DNA from: Lachnospiraceae bacterium
GTDB lineage: Bacteria; Bacillota; Clostridia; Lachnospirales; Lachnospiraceae
NCBI GenBank assembly: GCA_017558205.1
Contig: JAFYWD010000165.1
Coordinates: 1-32,542 of the forward strand
DNA: 32,542 nucleotides
Direction of reading: 5' to 3'
This document shows positions 6,927 through 15,483 of this stretch, in pieces. Under the pieces are notes generated by a model. The model made no database searches. It was given only the letters and a program-made list of their open reading frames with translations, and had not been told where the DNA came from. The position numbers and the translations under genes are program-made. Numbering within the stretch: the first letter of the stretch is position 1; the number at the start of each line of letters is the position of its first letter.

Positions 6927-8618
6927 TTATTCATTCAAATATTTATTAATTTCGTCCCAGATTTCCGGGGTTTCAAAGCCCAGCTTCCAGGCTGCAACTC
7001 CACCGAGATTATGTTTTTTCATAACCTCAAGCTTGGTCGCAATGGACTGCCTGTCTTCCATCCAAATCTGATAGAAGGTTTCGCCTTTTTGTATTTCACC
7101 GTAATTCTGACCGGCAATAGGATTCCACACCATATCTAAACTATTATTTTGAATAAAGTTATTGGCAGTTTCCATATCCAGGGCTTCACTGGTAATTTCC
7201 TCTCCCTTTGTTTTCCAGACTCTGGTGTAGAAAGGAAGAGCATTAATTACCTTGTGGGCAGGAACCTCCTCCAGGGTTTGTACAATACCATCCTCCACAA
7301 AGCCAAGTGAGGCAACAGAACCTGCAACACCACCGCCGCCCCAATGCTCATCATATCCCATAATAATTACATAATCAGCAACAATTCCCTGCTCTTTACG
7401 GTTATAATGGGCAGTAGATTCCCTGGGAACATAGTTATCGACAGAAAGAACAAGGCCTTCTTTCCGGCAACGAATGGAAAGCTCTCGCAAAAATTGAACG
7501 AAAGGCTCACCTGCATCATAGCTTAAGTCTTCAAAATCCACGTTAATTCCGTCAAGCCCCACTCTCAGCGCCTCGTCCATCAGGTTATTGATCAGATGAG
7601 TTCGGGTGGTGGTAGCAGAGAGAATAGTATAGCTACTGATATCCTTGTCAAAATTTTCTACCAGTCCCCATACTTCCAGATTCATATTATGAGCCTGGTT
7701 AACATAGGATGAGGAAGCAATACTTCTGATATTACCCTCATTATCTTTTACGGAAAACCAGGTAGGTGAAATTACATTAAGTCCCTTAGTATTTGCGACA
7801 ACCTGGGATAAAGTATCGTTGGCACCTTCATTCATCACCTGATGCCAGCCAAGATTGATTTTGTAGTCCCTTACCAGAGAGGTATATTCCGGCTCCTGAT
7901 AGCCACTGTCAGGCAGCTGGGTTACTGTTGTCTGTTCTCCCAGGACCTTATTGGGGAGATAACCGATGAAAGCATCCTCTGTAATGATCTTTGACCAGTT
8001 TTCCATAACCTCCAGTACAGCTACAGTTTCTCCTTTATCAATAGTTCTTAAGATATCACTTTTATTACCGCCGCGATAACGTACTTCACTGTCTTTTTTT
8101 ACAGTAGCTACCGTTTTTTCCCATTTCTCGGTGAGTAAATGAATACGATGGGGAGAGGTGTAAGGGTGATAAATAAAATTAGTATAATTTTGAATATAAT
8201 CCAGGGCAACATACAGCTGATCATCCTCATAGAAGGAAATTTTGTATCCCGGGGATGATTCCGTGTCATTAATCTGATAGGTATCACTGCCAATGGAGGT
8301 TCTGATAATTTCAGTAGGAGTAGTATATAATAAAAGCTGTTCCGCGGTATCATGATAAAATCCGGGATTTAACAGACTTTGAACAGAATCAAAATCCAGA
8401 TAATAGATACCCTGATCCAGCTTGGCTTTTATTTCAATATGTTCATTCCCATGAACAATAGCTACCTGATCGGCTTTTGTCAGTTCATAATATTCCTCAA
8501 GATCCATCATTACATCCGAATAGGAGTATTTTCCGAATAGAATACTTACAGCGCCAATCCCGCCAATCACTATAATAAGGACAATGGCGATAAGCAACGG
8601 AATTAATTGTTTTTTCAT
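6927..8618 (-). CDS. Membrane-anchored SH3-domain glycosyl hydrolase family 18 protein
   Basis: 563 aa. An N-terminal membrane anchor (about residues 4-28) places the rest outside the cell. A domain of unclear type (about 35-170) is followed by a bacterial SH3-like domain (about 175-228, ending FIGYLPNKVLGE) and a GH18 TIM barrel (about 245-560). The barrel carries the catalytic motif DGINVDFED near residue 357 (DxxDxE type) and the later WGGGGVAG and WKLGFE segments. Relatives such as YaaH/SleL act on peptidoglycan, often in spore cortex breakdown or cell-wall remodelling, so this is more likely a wall-active N-acetylglucosaminidase than a chitinase. It has its own promoter and is a single-gene unit. 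Confidence 0.88.
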   Translation of the reverse strand: MKKQLIPLLIAIVLIIVIGGIGAVSILFGKYSYSDVMMDLEEYYELTKADQVAIVHGNEHIEIKAKLDQGIYYLDFDSVQSLLNPGFYHDTAEQLLLYTTPTEIIRTSIGSDTYQINDTESSPGYKISFYEDDQLYVALDYIQNYTNFIYHPYTSPHRIHLLTEKWEKTVATVKKDSEVRYRGGNKSDILRTIDKGETVAVLEVMENWSKIITEDAFIGYLPNKVLGEQTTVTQLPDSGYQEPEYTSLVRDYKINLGWHQVMNEGANDTLSQVVANTKGLNVISPTWFSVKDNEGNIRSIASSSYVNQAHNMNLEVWGLVENFDKDISSYTILSATTTRTHLINNLMDEALRVGLDGINVDFEDLSYDAGEPFVQFLRELSIRCRKEGLVLSVDNYVPRESTAHYNRKEQGIVADYVIIMGYDEHWGGGGVAGSVASLGFVEDGIVQTLEEVPAHKVINALPFYTRVWKTKGEEITSEALDMETANNFIQNNSLDMVWNPIAGQNYGEIQKGETFYQIWMEDRQSIATKLEVMKKHNLGGVAAWKLGFETPEIWDEINKYLNE

Positions 8619-8655
8619 ATGTTATTCCTTTCTTGTTTATAATCCATTGTCCTTA

Positions 8656-8684
8656 ATTATAGCAAACTATTAATTCTCCGTCAT
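8656..8684 (-). promoter_or_regulatory. Extended -10 promoter of the GH18 gene
   Basis: ATGACG, a 17-base spacer, then TATAAT with TGC directly before it (extended -10) on the minus strand, 37 bases upstream of the start codon. An AAGAAAGGA ribosome binding site lies between. Confidence 0.7.
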
Positions 8685-8716
8685 TACTTAATTTGACAAA
8701 TAGTACTTCCTTTTTC

Positions 8717-8751
8717 AGGAAAGCAAAGACTACGGGGAAGTCTCTTTTCCT
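8717..8751. terminator. Imperfect hairpin between the GH18 gene and the 59-aa gene
   Basis: AGGAAA and AGACT pair with AGTCT and TTTCCT, with a small internal loop and a 7-base apical loop. A T-rich stretch follows on the plus strand only. As the genes on both sides are on the minus strand it may just be a weak terminator or a processing site for the 59-aa transcript. Confidence 0.35.
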
Positions 8752-8825
8752 TTCCTTTTATTTATTTTATTCCTGCCTAAGAAGACATCCTTACCTTTTA
8801 CACAATATTTAATTTAATGTTGCTT

Positions 8826-9005
8826 TTAATACCAGATTTCTTTTAAATTTCCGTTTTCATCCATTACAATGAATTCCGGTTCGTAACACATACCTTCCCT
8901 GACAATATCAGTCGGGAGAACCTGTTGTTCCTCATAATATAAGCTTACCCCTTTTTTTACGATTTCCTGGAGTGTTTCTAATTGTTTTTGATATGTTGGA
9001 TCCAT
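8826..9005 (-). CDS. 59-aa protein of unknown function
   Basis: Starts at the ATG at 9005 (MDPTYQKQLETLQEIVKKG), with AAAAGAGGG six bases ahead; an in-frame ATG twelve codons upstream has no ribosome binding site. I do not recognise the family. The first half is a predicted amphipathic helix. The second half (LPTDIVREGMCYEPEFIVMDENGNLKEIWY) looks like a small beta structure with a DENGN turn, and there is one cysteine. No signal peptide or membrane segment. It stands alone at the edge of the gene-poor region and could be expressed from the minus-strand promoter near 9450. Confidence 0.55.
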   Translation of the reverse strand: MDPTYQKQLETLQEIVKKGVSLYYEEQQVLPTDIVREGMCYEPEFIVMDENGNLKEIWY

Positions 9006-9341
9006 GTTTCCCTCTTTTCTATTTTTAATGTAACCCTGCATGAATCTATTAGTGATATATTAATATAAAATTTGAAAATTATTAGGTAATGTGTAAAAAA
9101 CAATGTTTTGTCTATACTATTTTTATTGGAGAATTTTAGAGAATGTAGTGAATGCACCGGATTTGTACTTATGATTTCTGTTGTGATATTGCTTGAATTG
9201 AATTGCTTCCTTTTAAGAAGTGTGTGATTTCGATATAAGCCTAAAAGACATTATCTCCTGAATTATAAAAAAATAATGTTGTTCTTGTTTGAAATTTTGA
9301 TTATTAACTATTGAAAAAAGTTGAAAAAATAGAAATTCATA

Positions 9342-9440
9342 AAGATGATCGCTTAAGCGACCGAAACCTGTTTAAGAAATAAATTTAGAATCCTGATGTA
9401 TGGCTAGCCTCCTTTTTGTACGGACTATCCGATGCATCTT
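9342..9440 (-). ncRNA. Candidate structured RNA (small RNA or 5' leader)
   Basis: The predicted start of transcription from the promoter at 9446-9474 falls at the first base of a closing stem: AAGATG at 9440-9435 pairs with CATCTT at 9347-9342. With one bulged base it extends to ten pairs (ATCG with CGAT). Alternative internal hairpins, CGGA/TCCG and the palindrome TCGCTTAAGCGA (9349-9360), compete with the extended stem, as in switching RNAs. GC content is clearly above the surrounding sequence. U-rich sequence follows (9310-9330) but not directly after a stem. I could not match it to a known riboswitch or small-RNA class. It could be an independent RNA or the leader of the 59-aa gene, about 340 bases downstream. 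Confidence 0.4.
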
Positions 9441-9445
9441 GGAAC

Positions 9446-9474
9446 ATTATACTTTACAATTAATGAAATAACAA
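9446..9474 (-). promoter_or_regulatory. Promoter reading into the candidate structured RNA
   Basis: TTGTTA, a 17-base spacer, then a perfect TATAAT on the minus strand. No gene begins within the next 430 bases, so it points to an untranslated RNA or a long leader. Confidence 0.6.
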
Positions 9475-9523
9475 GAAGAATTATTATTTTTTTATAAAAT
9501 TTGACAATTATCGATATGGTAAC

Positions 9524-9552
9524 TTGACTTACAAACATGCTATGTATAAAAT
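9524..9552 (+). promoter_or_regulatory. Promoter of the mecA-like gene
   Basis: TTGACT, a 17-base spacer, then TAAAAT, about 100 bases upstream of the start codon. Both boxes match consensus at five of six positions. Confidence 0.65.
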
Positions 9553-9653
9553 ATTGCTATCAAAATGGATAAATTAGAATATAGTTACTGTAAAGGTTAT
9601 TTTAACAGCAGAAATATTCTTTAATTATCGTTAGAAAGGATGTGGTAACTGCT

Positions 9654-10397
9654 ATGAAGATTGAAAAAGTAAATGATCATCAGATTCGTTGTACTTTGAC
9701 AAAAGAAGATCTTGCTGACCGACAGCTGAAGCTTAGTGAATTGGCTTACGGAACTCAAAAAGCAAAAGACTTATTCCGTGATATGATGCAGCAGGCCAAC
9801 CTGAAGTTTGGATTTGAAGCAGAGGATATTCCTCTTATGATAGAGGCAATACCCTTAAACGGTGATACAATTGTTTTAATTATAACCAAGGTAGAGGATC
9901 CGGAAGAGCTGGATACCCGTTTTTCCAAATTTGCACCTTCTTTAGGAGAGGGAGAGGAGGGCACCTTTGATGCCTTAGGAGAAATACCGGAGGGGGTAGA
10001 TGAAATCCTGGATTTATTTAAAAAGGTACAAAACAGTCATTTATCCAAGGCTTTAGAGGAGCTGCCAAAGGAGTCAGGCTCCAGGGAAGAAATAAAAGAG
10101 GATATTGTAAAAATGTTTTCCTTTAGAACTCTGGATTCTTTAATGAATTTGTCCTCTTTTCTGTTAGAATTTTATCAGGGAGAAAATTCGCTGTACAAAA
10201 AAGAGGAAGAACACTGCTATTATCTGGTAGTATCCCAGTCAGGACATTTGCCGGAGGCATTTAACAGACTTTGCAATATTCTCTCAGAGCATGGAAAGAT
10301 GGAACGATATACCAAAGGCTTCGAAGCCCATCTGAAGGAGCATTGCAGAACCTTGATTTCAGGCAATGCCATTCAGTCCCTGGCAGAAATCAAATAA
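9654..10397 (+). CDS. mecA: MecA-like adaptor protein for ClpC
   Basis: 247 aa from the ATG at 9654 (MKIEKVNDHQIRCTLTKEDL), the typical beginning of MecA. The in-frame GTG at 9642 touches the AGAAAGGA site and is unlikely, although the chosen ATG then has a rather long 13-base spacing. An N-terminal substrate-binding domain (about 1-85) is joined by an acidic linker (EEGEEGTFDALGEIPEGVDE) to a C-terminal domain (about 150-245), which in B. subtilis binds and activates the ClpC ATPase. It should deliver substrates to ClpCP for degradation. It is transcribed alone, with its own promoter and terminator. Confidence 0.85.
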   Translation: MKIEKVNDHQIRCTLTKEDLADRQLKLSELAYGTQKAKDLFRDMMQQANLKFGFEAEDIPLMIEAIPLNGDTIVLIITKVEDPEELDTRFSKFAPSLGEGEEGTFDALGEIPEGVDEILDLFKKVQNSHLSKALEELPKESGSREEIKEDIVKMFSFRTLDSLMNLSSFLLEFYQGENSLYKKEEEHCYYLVVSQSGHLPEAFNRLCNILSEHGKMERYTKGFEAHLKEHCRTLISGNAIQSLAEIK

Positions 10398-10439
10398 TGA
10401 AGGGAAAACTTCTGAAAAAGATAGGGAATAAAAATTAAG

Positions 10440-10484
10440 AAAGAGATATTACTAAGACTTGGATCTGTGTAATATCTCTTTTTT
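10440..10484 (+). terminator. Intrinsic terminator after the mecA-like gene
   Basis: Perfect 13-bp stem AAAGAGATATTAC / GTAATATCTCTTT with a 16-base loop, followed by more T. It separates convergent genes, and its A-rich left arm suggests activity on the minus strand too. Confidence 0.8.
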
Positions 10485-10486
10485 GG

Positions 10487-11203
10487 TTAAGAGGAGGATA
10501 TGGAATTTAAATATTGGAGAATACCTAAATGAATGGCCCAGGCCAGCTTATCCTGATAATCGGGACTGGTTAATAAGACTTCCTCCTCAGGACTGGATAG
10601 AAAACCGCATTCTACAATTGCAGTGGTAACGGGAGAATATTTTAAAAGATAGTAGCTTTCGTTATTTTTAATTTCCCGGATTTTTGTCTGAGAAGTAGTA
10701 AGGATAATCTGCTGCTGAAGCAGGGAGGCCAGCTGTCTGCTCTGTTCCGATTCCTTATGGTAAAAGCATTGGGCGCCGATAACAGAGGGATCGGGATAGC
10801 TGTTTTGATGAATACTGACTGCCAATACAGGAGAGGTTTCTTGAATCAGGCGGATCCGGTTATCCAGATCGGAGGTTTTATAATTGGTATCAGTGGTAGA
10901 CAGATCCTTATCTTCCTCACGGGTAAGAATTACATTTACCGGATGATTGGCCAAAAGCTGCTTTACTTTCATGACAATAGCAAGATTAATATCTTTTTCC
11001 AAAATACCCTGAACACTGACCTTTCCCGGATCCCGGCCGCCATGTCCTGCATCCAGAAGAATGGTAGGACGCTGTGGAGAGGATGTGGCAGAGCGGATAC
11101 CAAAAACAGAAAGAGCAGGCTTTTTAATAAAAAGAGAACAGCAGCAAAGAAGAAAAGCTACTGACAGAAGAAGGAAAAAGGAACCTTTTTTTGATTGAAA
11201 CAT
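10487..11203 (-). CDS. cwlD: N-acetylmuramoyl-L-alanine amidase, CwlD-like (Amidase_3)
   Basis: 238 aa from the ATG at 11203 (MFQSKKGSFF), which has AGGA nine bases upstream; an ATG 13 codons earlier lacks a site. A signal or anchor segment (about 8-30, with CCC) precedes the catalytic domain. Zinc-amidase landmarks are LLDAGHGGRDPG near residue 50, the glutamate in ILEKDINLA, SIHQN near 135 and the catalytic glutamate in AIVECGFLS near 205. Length and layout match B. subtilis CwlD (237 aa), which makes muramic-delta-lactam in spore cortex together with PdaA. This suggests a spore-former. Another Amidase_3 role in wall turnover cannot be ruled out. Confidence 0.82.
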   Translation of the reverse strand: MFQSKKGSFFLLLSVAFLLCCCSLFIKKPALSVFGIRSATSSPQRPTILLDAGHGGRDPGKVSVQGILEKDINLAIVMKVKQLLANHPVNVILTREEDKDLSTTDTNYKTSDLDNRIRLIQETSPVLAVSIHQNSYPDPSVIGAQCFYHKESEQSRQLASLLQQQIILTTSQTKIREIKNNESYYLLKYSPVTTAIVECGFLSSPEEEVLLTSPDYQDKLAWAIHLGILQYLNSISSS

Positions 11204-11259
11204 AATAAAAAATCCTATATTCTTTTCTAAAAGTATATGCAATGCTTTGGGGATAATGC

Positions 11260-11265
11260 TATGAT
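11260..11265 (+). promoter_or_regulatory. Possible extended -10 box ahead of prmA
   Basis: TATGAT preceded by TGC, about 45 bases upstream of the prmA start. There is no good -35 match, as is common with extended -10 promoters. It lies in the short gap between divergent cwlD and prmA. Confidence 0.35.
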
Positions 11266-11309
11266 GGTAAAAACAAGAAAATAAACGAGTAACGGCAGGG
11301 AGAATAAAA

Positions 11310-12269
11310 ATGAAATGGACAAAGATTCAAATTAAAACAACTACGGAGGCAGAGGACATTATTATCAGCAGTCTGTATGATATTGGTCTTGAGGGAGCTC
11401 AGATTGAAGATAAAATTCCCTTAACTCCCTTGGAAAAGGAGCAGATGTTTGTAGATATCATGCCGCAGGAGGAAAGTGATGACGGAATTGCCTATCTTAG
11501 TTTTTTTGTGGAGGAGGATTCTGAAAGGGATATTGAGGAGCTTTTAGGTCAGGTACGCTCAGAGTTGGAGGATATCAAAGAATATATGGAGATTGGAGAG
11601 GGTAGCATTACCGTTTCCGAGACGGAGGATTTAGATTGGATTAATAACTGGAAGAAATATTTTCATCAGTTTTATATTGATGATATTCTTGTGGTTCCCT
11701 CCTGGGAAGAGATTAAGGCAGAAGACAAGGAGCGTATGATACTTCATATTGATCCGGGAACTGCTTTTGGAACAGGAATGCATGAAACGACTCAGTTATG
11801 TATCCGTCAGCTGAGAAAATATATTACACCGGAAACGGTTCTTTTAGATGTAGGGACGGGAAGCGGAATTTTGGCAATTTTATCCTTAATGTTTGGAGCA
11901 AAGAAGGCAGTGGGGACGGATCTGGATCCCTGTGCCGTTGAGGCAGTAAAAGAAAATTCCATGGTGAATGGGATTGCGCCGGAAAGCTTTACCATGATGA
12001 TCGGAAATATTATTACCGAAAAGGAGGTTCAGGATCAGGTAGGCTATGAGTGCTATGATATTGTTGTGGCCAATATTCTGGCAGATGTTCTGGTACCTCT
12101 TACGCCGGTGATTGTTAATCAAATGAAAAAGGGTGGTATTTACATCACTTCAGGAATTATTGATGATAAAGAAGAAACAGTTGTAGAAGCAGTGAAGGCT
12201 GCCGGTCTGGAGGTATTAGAGGTTACCTGTCAGGGTGAGTGGGTAAGTGTTACTGCAAGAAAGAATTAA
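11310..12269 (+). CDS. prmA: Ribosomal protein L11 methyltransferase
   Basis: 319 aa. An N-terminal substrate-recognition domain (about 1-120, MKWTKIQIKTTTEAEDIIIS) is followed by a class I SAM-dependent methyltransferase domain. The latter contains DPGTAFGTGMHETTQLC, SAM motif I LLDVGTGSGILAI near residue 180 and the post-I/IV motif VVANILADVL near 250. It trimethylates lysines and the N-terminus of uL11. The start follows AGGGAGAA. rsmE begins 10 bases after its stop, a frequent pairing in Firmicutes. Confidence 0.95.
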   Translation: MKWTKIQIKTTTEAEDIIISSLYDIGLEGAQIEDKIPLTPLEKEQMFVDIMPQEESDDGIAYLSFFVEEDSERDIEELLGQVRSELEDIKEYMEIGEGSITVSETEDLDWINNWKKYFHQFYIDDILVVPSWEEIKAEDKERMILHIDPGTAFGTGMHETTQLCIRQLRKYITPETVLLDVGTGSGILAILSLMFGAKKAVGTDLDPCAVEAVKENSMVNGIAPESFTMMIGNIITEKEVQDQVGYECYDIVVANILADVLVPLTPVIVNQMKKGGIYITSGIIDDKEETVVEAVKAAGLEVLEVTCQGEWVSVTARKN

Positions 12270-12279
12270 GGGTAAAATC

Positions 12280-13032
12280 ATGTATCAGTTTTTTGTGGGT
12301 CCGGAGGCAATTCGTGGTAAGGAAATCAGGATTACGGGAAGTGATGTGAATCATATTAAGAATGTTTTGCGAATGCAGCCGGGAGATGAAATTTCAGTAA
12401 AGTGTGCATCGGAAAATAAAGAATACCGTTGTGGAATTGAAGAAATCAGAGAGGATCTGGTAAGATGCAGTCTGTATTTTATCAAAGAGGATGATGTGGA
12501 GCTTCCTTCCAAAATTTATCTGTTTCAGGGATTACCCAAGTCAGATAAAATGGAGCTAATTATTCAGAAGGCTGTGGAACTGGGAGTTTACGAGGTGATT
12601 CCTATGGCTACCAGGAGGGCAGTAGTTAAGCTGGATGAAAAAAAATCAGCACAAAAGGTGGCCAGATGGCAGGCCATCAGTGAGGCAGCAGCCAAGCAAA
12701 GTAAAAGAGCAGTGATTCCTAAGGTTCATACGGTTCTTACCTTCCATCAGGCCCTGGAATATGCTAAGGAAAGAAAGATTCGTCTGATTCCCTATGAGAT
12801 GGCGGAGGGAATGGAGACTACCAGGAATCTGCTGGAGACTCTTACTCCGGGAGAAGATATTGCAGTTTTTATCGGTCCTGAGGGAGGCTTTGATGAAACA
12901 GAAATTACCGGGGCACAGGAACAGGGGATAATTCCTATTACCCTGGGCAGAAGAATCCTAAGAACGGAAACGGCGGGCTTAACTGTTCTTTCCTGGATCA
13001 TGTACCAATTGGAAGGAAAGAACATATTATAG
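12280..13032 (+). CDS. rsmE: 16S rRNA m3U1498 methyltransferase RsmE
   Basis: 250 aa from the ATG at 12280 (MYQFFVGPEAIRG); the ribosome binding site is weak (AAGGG at the end of prmA), so translational coupling is likely. An N-terminal PUA-like domain (about 1-70) precedes a SPOUT-fold methyltransferase with the knot motifs IGPEGGFDETEI near residue 198 and LGRRILRTETAGL near 225. It methylates N3 of U1498 in the decoding region of 16S rRNA. Confidence 0.95.
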   Translation: MYQFFVGPEAIRGKEIRITGSDVNHIKNVLRMQPGDEISVKCASENKEYRCGIEEIREDLVRCSLYFIKEDDVELPSKIYLFQGLPKSDKMELIIQKAVELGVYEVIPMATRRAVVKLDEKKSAQKVARWQAISEAAAKQSKRAVIPKVHTVLTFHQALEYAKERKIRLIPYEMAEGMETTRNLLETLTPGEDIAVFIGPEGGFDETEITGAQEQGIIPITLGRRILRTETAGLTVLSWIMYQLEGKNIL

Positions 13033-13052
13033 AAAAAAGAGGAGTTTTAAAA

Positions 13053-14210
13053 GTGGCGGAAATATATTTGGATAACGCGGCAACTACCAGGTGCTTTCCG
13101 GAGGTTGCCCGGGTGATGACAAAAATCATGTGTGAGGATTACGGAAATCCTTCCAGTATGCATCATAAGGGAGTGGAGGCAGAACAGTATCTTAAGACCT
13201 GCCGCCATACCATAGCCAAGGCTTTAAAGATCAATGAGAAAGAGATTTTTTTTACCTCCGGCGGAACAGAGTCAGATAATCTTGCCATTATAGGCACGGC
13301 TCTGGCAAACCACAGAAGAGGAAAACACATTATTACTACCTGTATCGAGCATCCCGCCGTATTGGAGCCTATGGCTTATCTGGAAAGTATAGGATATCAG
13401 GTGACTTACCTGCCGGTAGATTCTTTTGGAAGAATCCGTTTGGAGGATTTGGAAAATGCCTTAAGAAGTGATACTATTTTAGTTTCTATTATGCATACCA
13501 ATAATGAAATTGGCTCTCTCATGCCTATTGCAGAGGCAGGAAATCTGATTAAAAGATTTTCTCCGGATATTTATTTTCATGTGGATGGCGTGCAGGGCTT
13601 CGGAAAGACAAAAATCTATCCGAAAAAGCTGGGAATAGATTTATTATCTGTCAGTGGGCATAAGATTCATGGTCCTAAGGGAATCGGATTTTTATATGTA
13701 AATGAAAAGGTAAAAATCCGTCCCATTGTTTTTGGCGGCGGGCAGCAGAAGGGTCTCAGGTCGGGAACAGAAAATGTGCCTGCCATTGCAGGACTTGGAA
13801 AAGCAGTAGAAGAGGTCTATAAGTTTTTAGAGGAGGATGTGGAACGACTTTATCAGTTAAAAAAATATCTGATAGAGGGTCTGGAGAAGCTTCCCGGTGT
13901 TACGATTAACGGTTATACCGGCTACGATTCTGCTCCTCACGTAGTAAGCATGTCGGTAGAAGGAGTAAGAAGTGAGGTACTTCTTCATGCCTTAGAGGAT
14001 AAAGGGATTTATGTTTCGGCAGGAAGTGCCTGTGCTTCCAATAAACCTATGGTGTCACAAACCTTAAAAGCCATAGGAGTAAAGAAGGAATTGCTGGATG
14101 CTACCATACGTCTGAGCCTTTCCGTATTCAGTACCAGGGAAGAAATCGACTATACATTAAGGGCATTATATGATATAATTCCCATGCTTCGCAGATATAC
14201 ACGACATTAA
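13053..14210 (+). CDS. Cysteine desulfurase (NifS/IscS family), partner of ThiI
   Basis: 385 aa with a GTG start at 13053, preceded by AGAGGAG at good spacing. A fold-type I PLP enzyme: the N-terminus is IYLDNAATTR, the PLP lysine is K204 in SVSGHKIHGPKG, and the persulfide-bearing cysteine is C327 in GSACAS. It takes sulfur from cysteine. The thiI gene begins 11 bases after its stop, as in the B. subtilis nifZ-thiI pair, so it probably feeds sulfur to ThiI for 4-thiouridine rather than serving mainly Fe-S assembly. No scaffold gene is adjacent. Confidence 0.93.
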   Translation: MAEIYLDNAATTRCFPEVARVMTKIMCEDYGNPSSMHHKGVEAEQYLKTCRHTIAKALKINEKEIFFTSGGTESDNLAIIGTALANHRRGKHIITTCIEHPAVLEPMAYLESIGYQVTYLPVDSFGRIRLEDLENALRSDTILVSIMHTNNEIGSLMPIAEAGNLIKRFSPDIYFHVDGVQGFGKTKIYPKKLGIDLLSVSGHKIHGPKGIGFLYVNEKVKIRPIVFGGGQQKGLRSGTENVPAIAGLGKAVEEVYKFLEEDVERLYQLKKYLIEGLEKLPGVTINGYTGYDSAPHVVSMSVEGVRSEVLLHALEDKGIYVSAGSACASNKPMVSQTLKAIGVKKELLDATIRLSLSVFSTREEIDYTLRALYDIIPMLRRYTRH

Positions 14211-14221
14211 ACGGAGGAAAT

Positions 14222-15412
14222 ATGTTTACAGCATTTTTGATAAAATATGCCGAGATCGGTGTAAAAGGAAAAAATAGATATTTATTTGAGGATGCGTTAG
14301 TTCAGCAGATAAAATATGCCTTAAAAAGGTGTGAAGGAAGCTTTAAAGTACGAAAAACCCAGGGACGTATCTATGTAGATGCTGTGGGAGAATTTGATTT
14401 TGAAGAAACCGTAGATAATTTAAAAACAGTTTTCGGAATTTCCGGGATTTGTCCTGTAGTCTATGTGGAGGACGAAGGCTTTGAGTCCTTAAAGAAGACA
14501 ATTACCGACTATGTAGACAGAGTTTATCCCGATAAAAATAAAAGCTTTAAGGTAAATGCCAGAAGAGCCAGAAAAAATTATCCTCTGGATACTATGGAAT
14601 TAAATAAGGAGGTGGGAGCTGCTGTATTAGAGGCCTTCCCCACCATGAAAGTAGATGTACATCAGCCTGATATTATGCTTTATCTGGAAATCAGGGAAAA
14701 GATTTACATCTATTCGGAGATTATTCCCGGACCGGGAGGTATGCCGGTGGGAACCAATGGAAAAGCCATGCTTTTACTGTCAGGAGGAATTGATTCTCCG
14801 GTGGCAGGATATATGATCAGTAAAAGAGGAGTAAAAATAGACGCTGTATACTTCCATGCACCTCCTTATACCAGTGAAAGGGCAAAGCAGAAGGTGGTAG
14901 ATCTGGCAAGACTGGTATCAAGATACAGTGGTCCCATTTACCTCCATATTATCAATTTTACGGATATCCAGCTGGCTATTTATGAAAAATGTCCTCATGA
15001 TGAGCTTACGATTATTATGAGAAGATATATGATGAAAATTGCGGAAAAGATTGCGAAAGAAACAGAGTGTATGGGACTGATTACCGGCGAAAGTATTGGT
15101 CAGGTTGCATCCCAGACAATGCATTCCTTATATGCTACCAATGAGGTATGTACCATGCCGGTATACCGTCCCTGTATAGGACTTGATAAGCAGGAAATTG
15201 TGGAGATTTCGGAGAAGATCAATACCTATGAAACCTCCATCCTTCCTTATGAGGATTGCTGTACCATTTTTGTGGCAAAGCATCCGGTAACAAAGCCAAA
15301 TCTTGAAATTATTAAACGTCATGAGGAAAATTTAAGGGAAGTGATTGATTCCTTAATGGAGCAGGCACTTGCTACAAAAGAAATGATTATTGTACGTTGT
15401 GATGAAGAGTAA
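14222..15412 (+). CDS. thiI: tRNA 4-thiouridine synthase ThiI
   Basis: 396 aa. Domains in order: N-terminal ferredoxin-like and THUMP (about 1-165) for tRNA binding, then an adenylating PP-loop domain with LLLSGGIDSPVAG near residue 185. The C-terminal rhodanese domain of E. coli ThiI is absent, as usual in Firmicutes; C-terminal residues include YEDCCTIFVAKHP. It makes s4U8 in tRNA and may also serve thiamine synthesis. ACGGAGG precedes the ATG. It ends at a strong terminator. Confidence 0.95.
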   Translation: MFTAFLIKYAEIGVKGKNRYLFEDALVQQIKYALKRCEGSFKVRKTQGRIYVDAVGEFDFEETVDNLKTVFGISGICPVVYVEDEGFESLKKTITDYVDRVYPDKNKSFKVNARRARKNYPLDTMELNKEVGAAVLEAFPTMKVDVHQPDIMLYLEIREKIYIYSEIIPGPGGMPVGTNGKAMLLLSGGIDSPVAGYMISKRGVKIDAVYFHAPPYTSERAKQKVVDLARLVSRYSGPIYLHIINFTDIQLAIYEKCPHDELTIIMRRYMMKIAEKIAKETECMGLITGESIGQVASQTMHSLYATNEVCTMPVYRPCIGLDKQEIVEISEKINTYETSILPYEDCCTIFVAKHPVTKPNLEIIKRHEENLREVIDSLMEQALATKEMIIVRCDEE

Positions 15413-15424
15413 ACTATAAAAAAA

Positions 15425-15457
15425 GCTGCTGTCATTCTTGACAGCAGCCTGTTTTTT
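15425..15457. terminator. Strong bidirectional terminator between thiI and the HPr-like gene
   Basis: Stem GCTGCTGTCA / TGACAGCAGC with loop TTCT, a T6 tract on the plus side and A7 on the left (T7 on the minus strand). Ideal for two convergent genes. Confidence 0.92.
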
Positions 15458-15483
15458 ATTATTCTATAGTAGCAGAGAAGAGA

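Larger units (their letters stand above)
9006..9653. other. 650-bp AT-rich intergenic region
   Basis: No supported protein gene on either strand; the longest frames are short and lack ribosome binding sites. It holds a minus-strand promoter (9446-9474) immediately followed by a structured segment (9342-9440), and the plus-strand promoter of the mecA-like gene (9524-9552). The 9042-9300 part is very AT-rich; I see no further structure in it beyond A and T runs. Confidence 0.6.

Noticed and set aside
9210..9260. 12-codon frame with AGGAG on the minus strand near 9255, a possible leader peptide
   Set aside because: Spacing from AGGAG to ATG is too short, the peptide is tiny, and nothing downstream fits attenuation.
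9342..9440. Known RNA classes (SRP RNA, 6S RNA, RNase P, tmRNA, T-box, c-di-GMP or other riboswitches)
   Set aside because: None of their conserved sequence signatures could be found by eye in either orientation.
10757..11164. 135-codon open frame on the plus strand opposite cwlD
   Set aside because: Antisense to the amidase catalytic motifs, low-complexity end and no start signals; a shadow frame.
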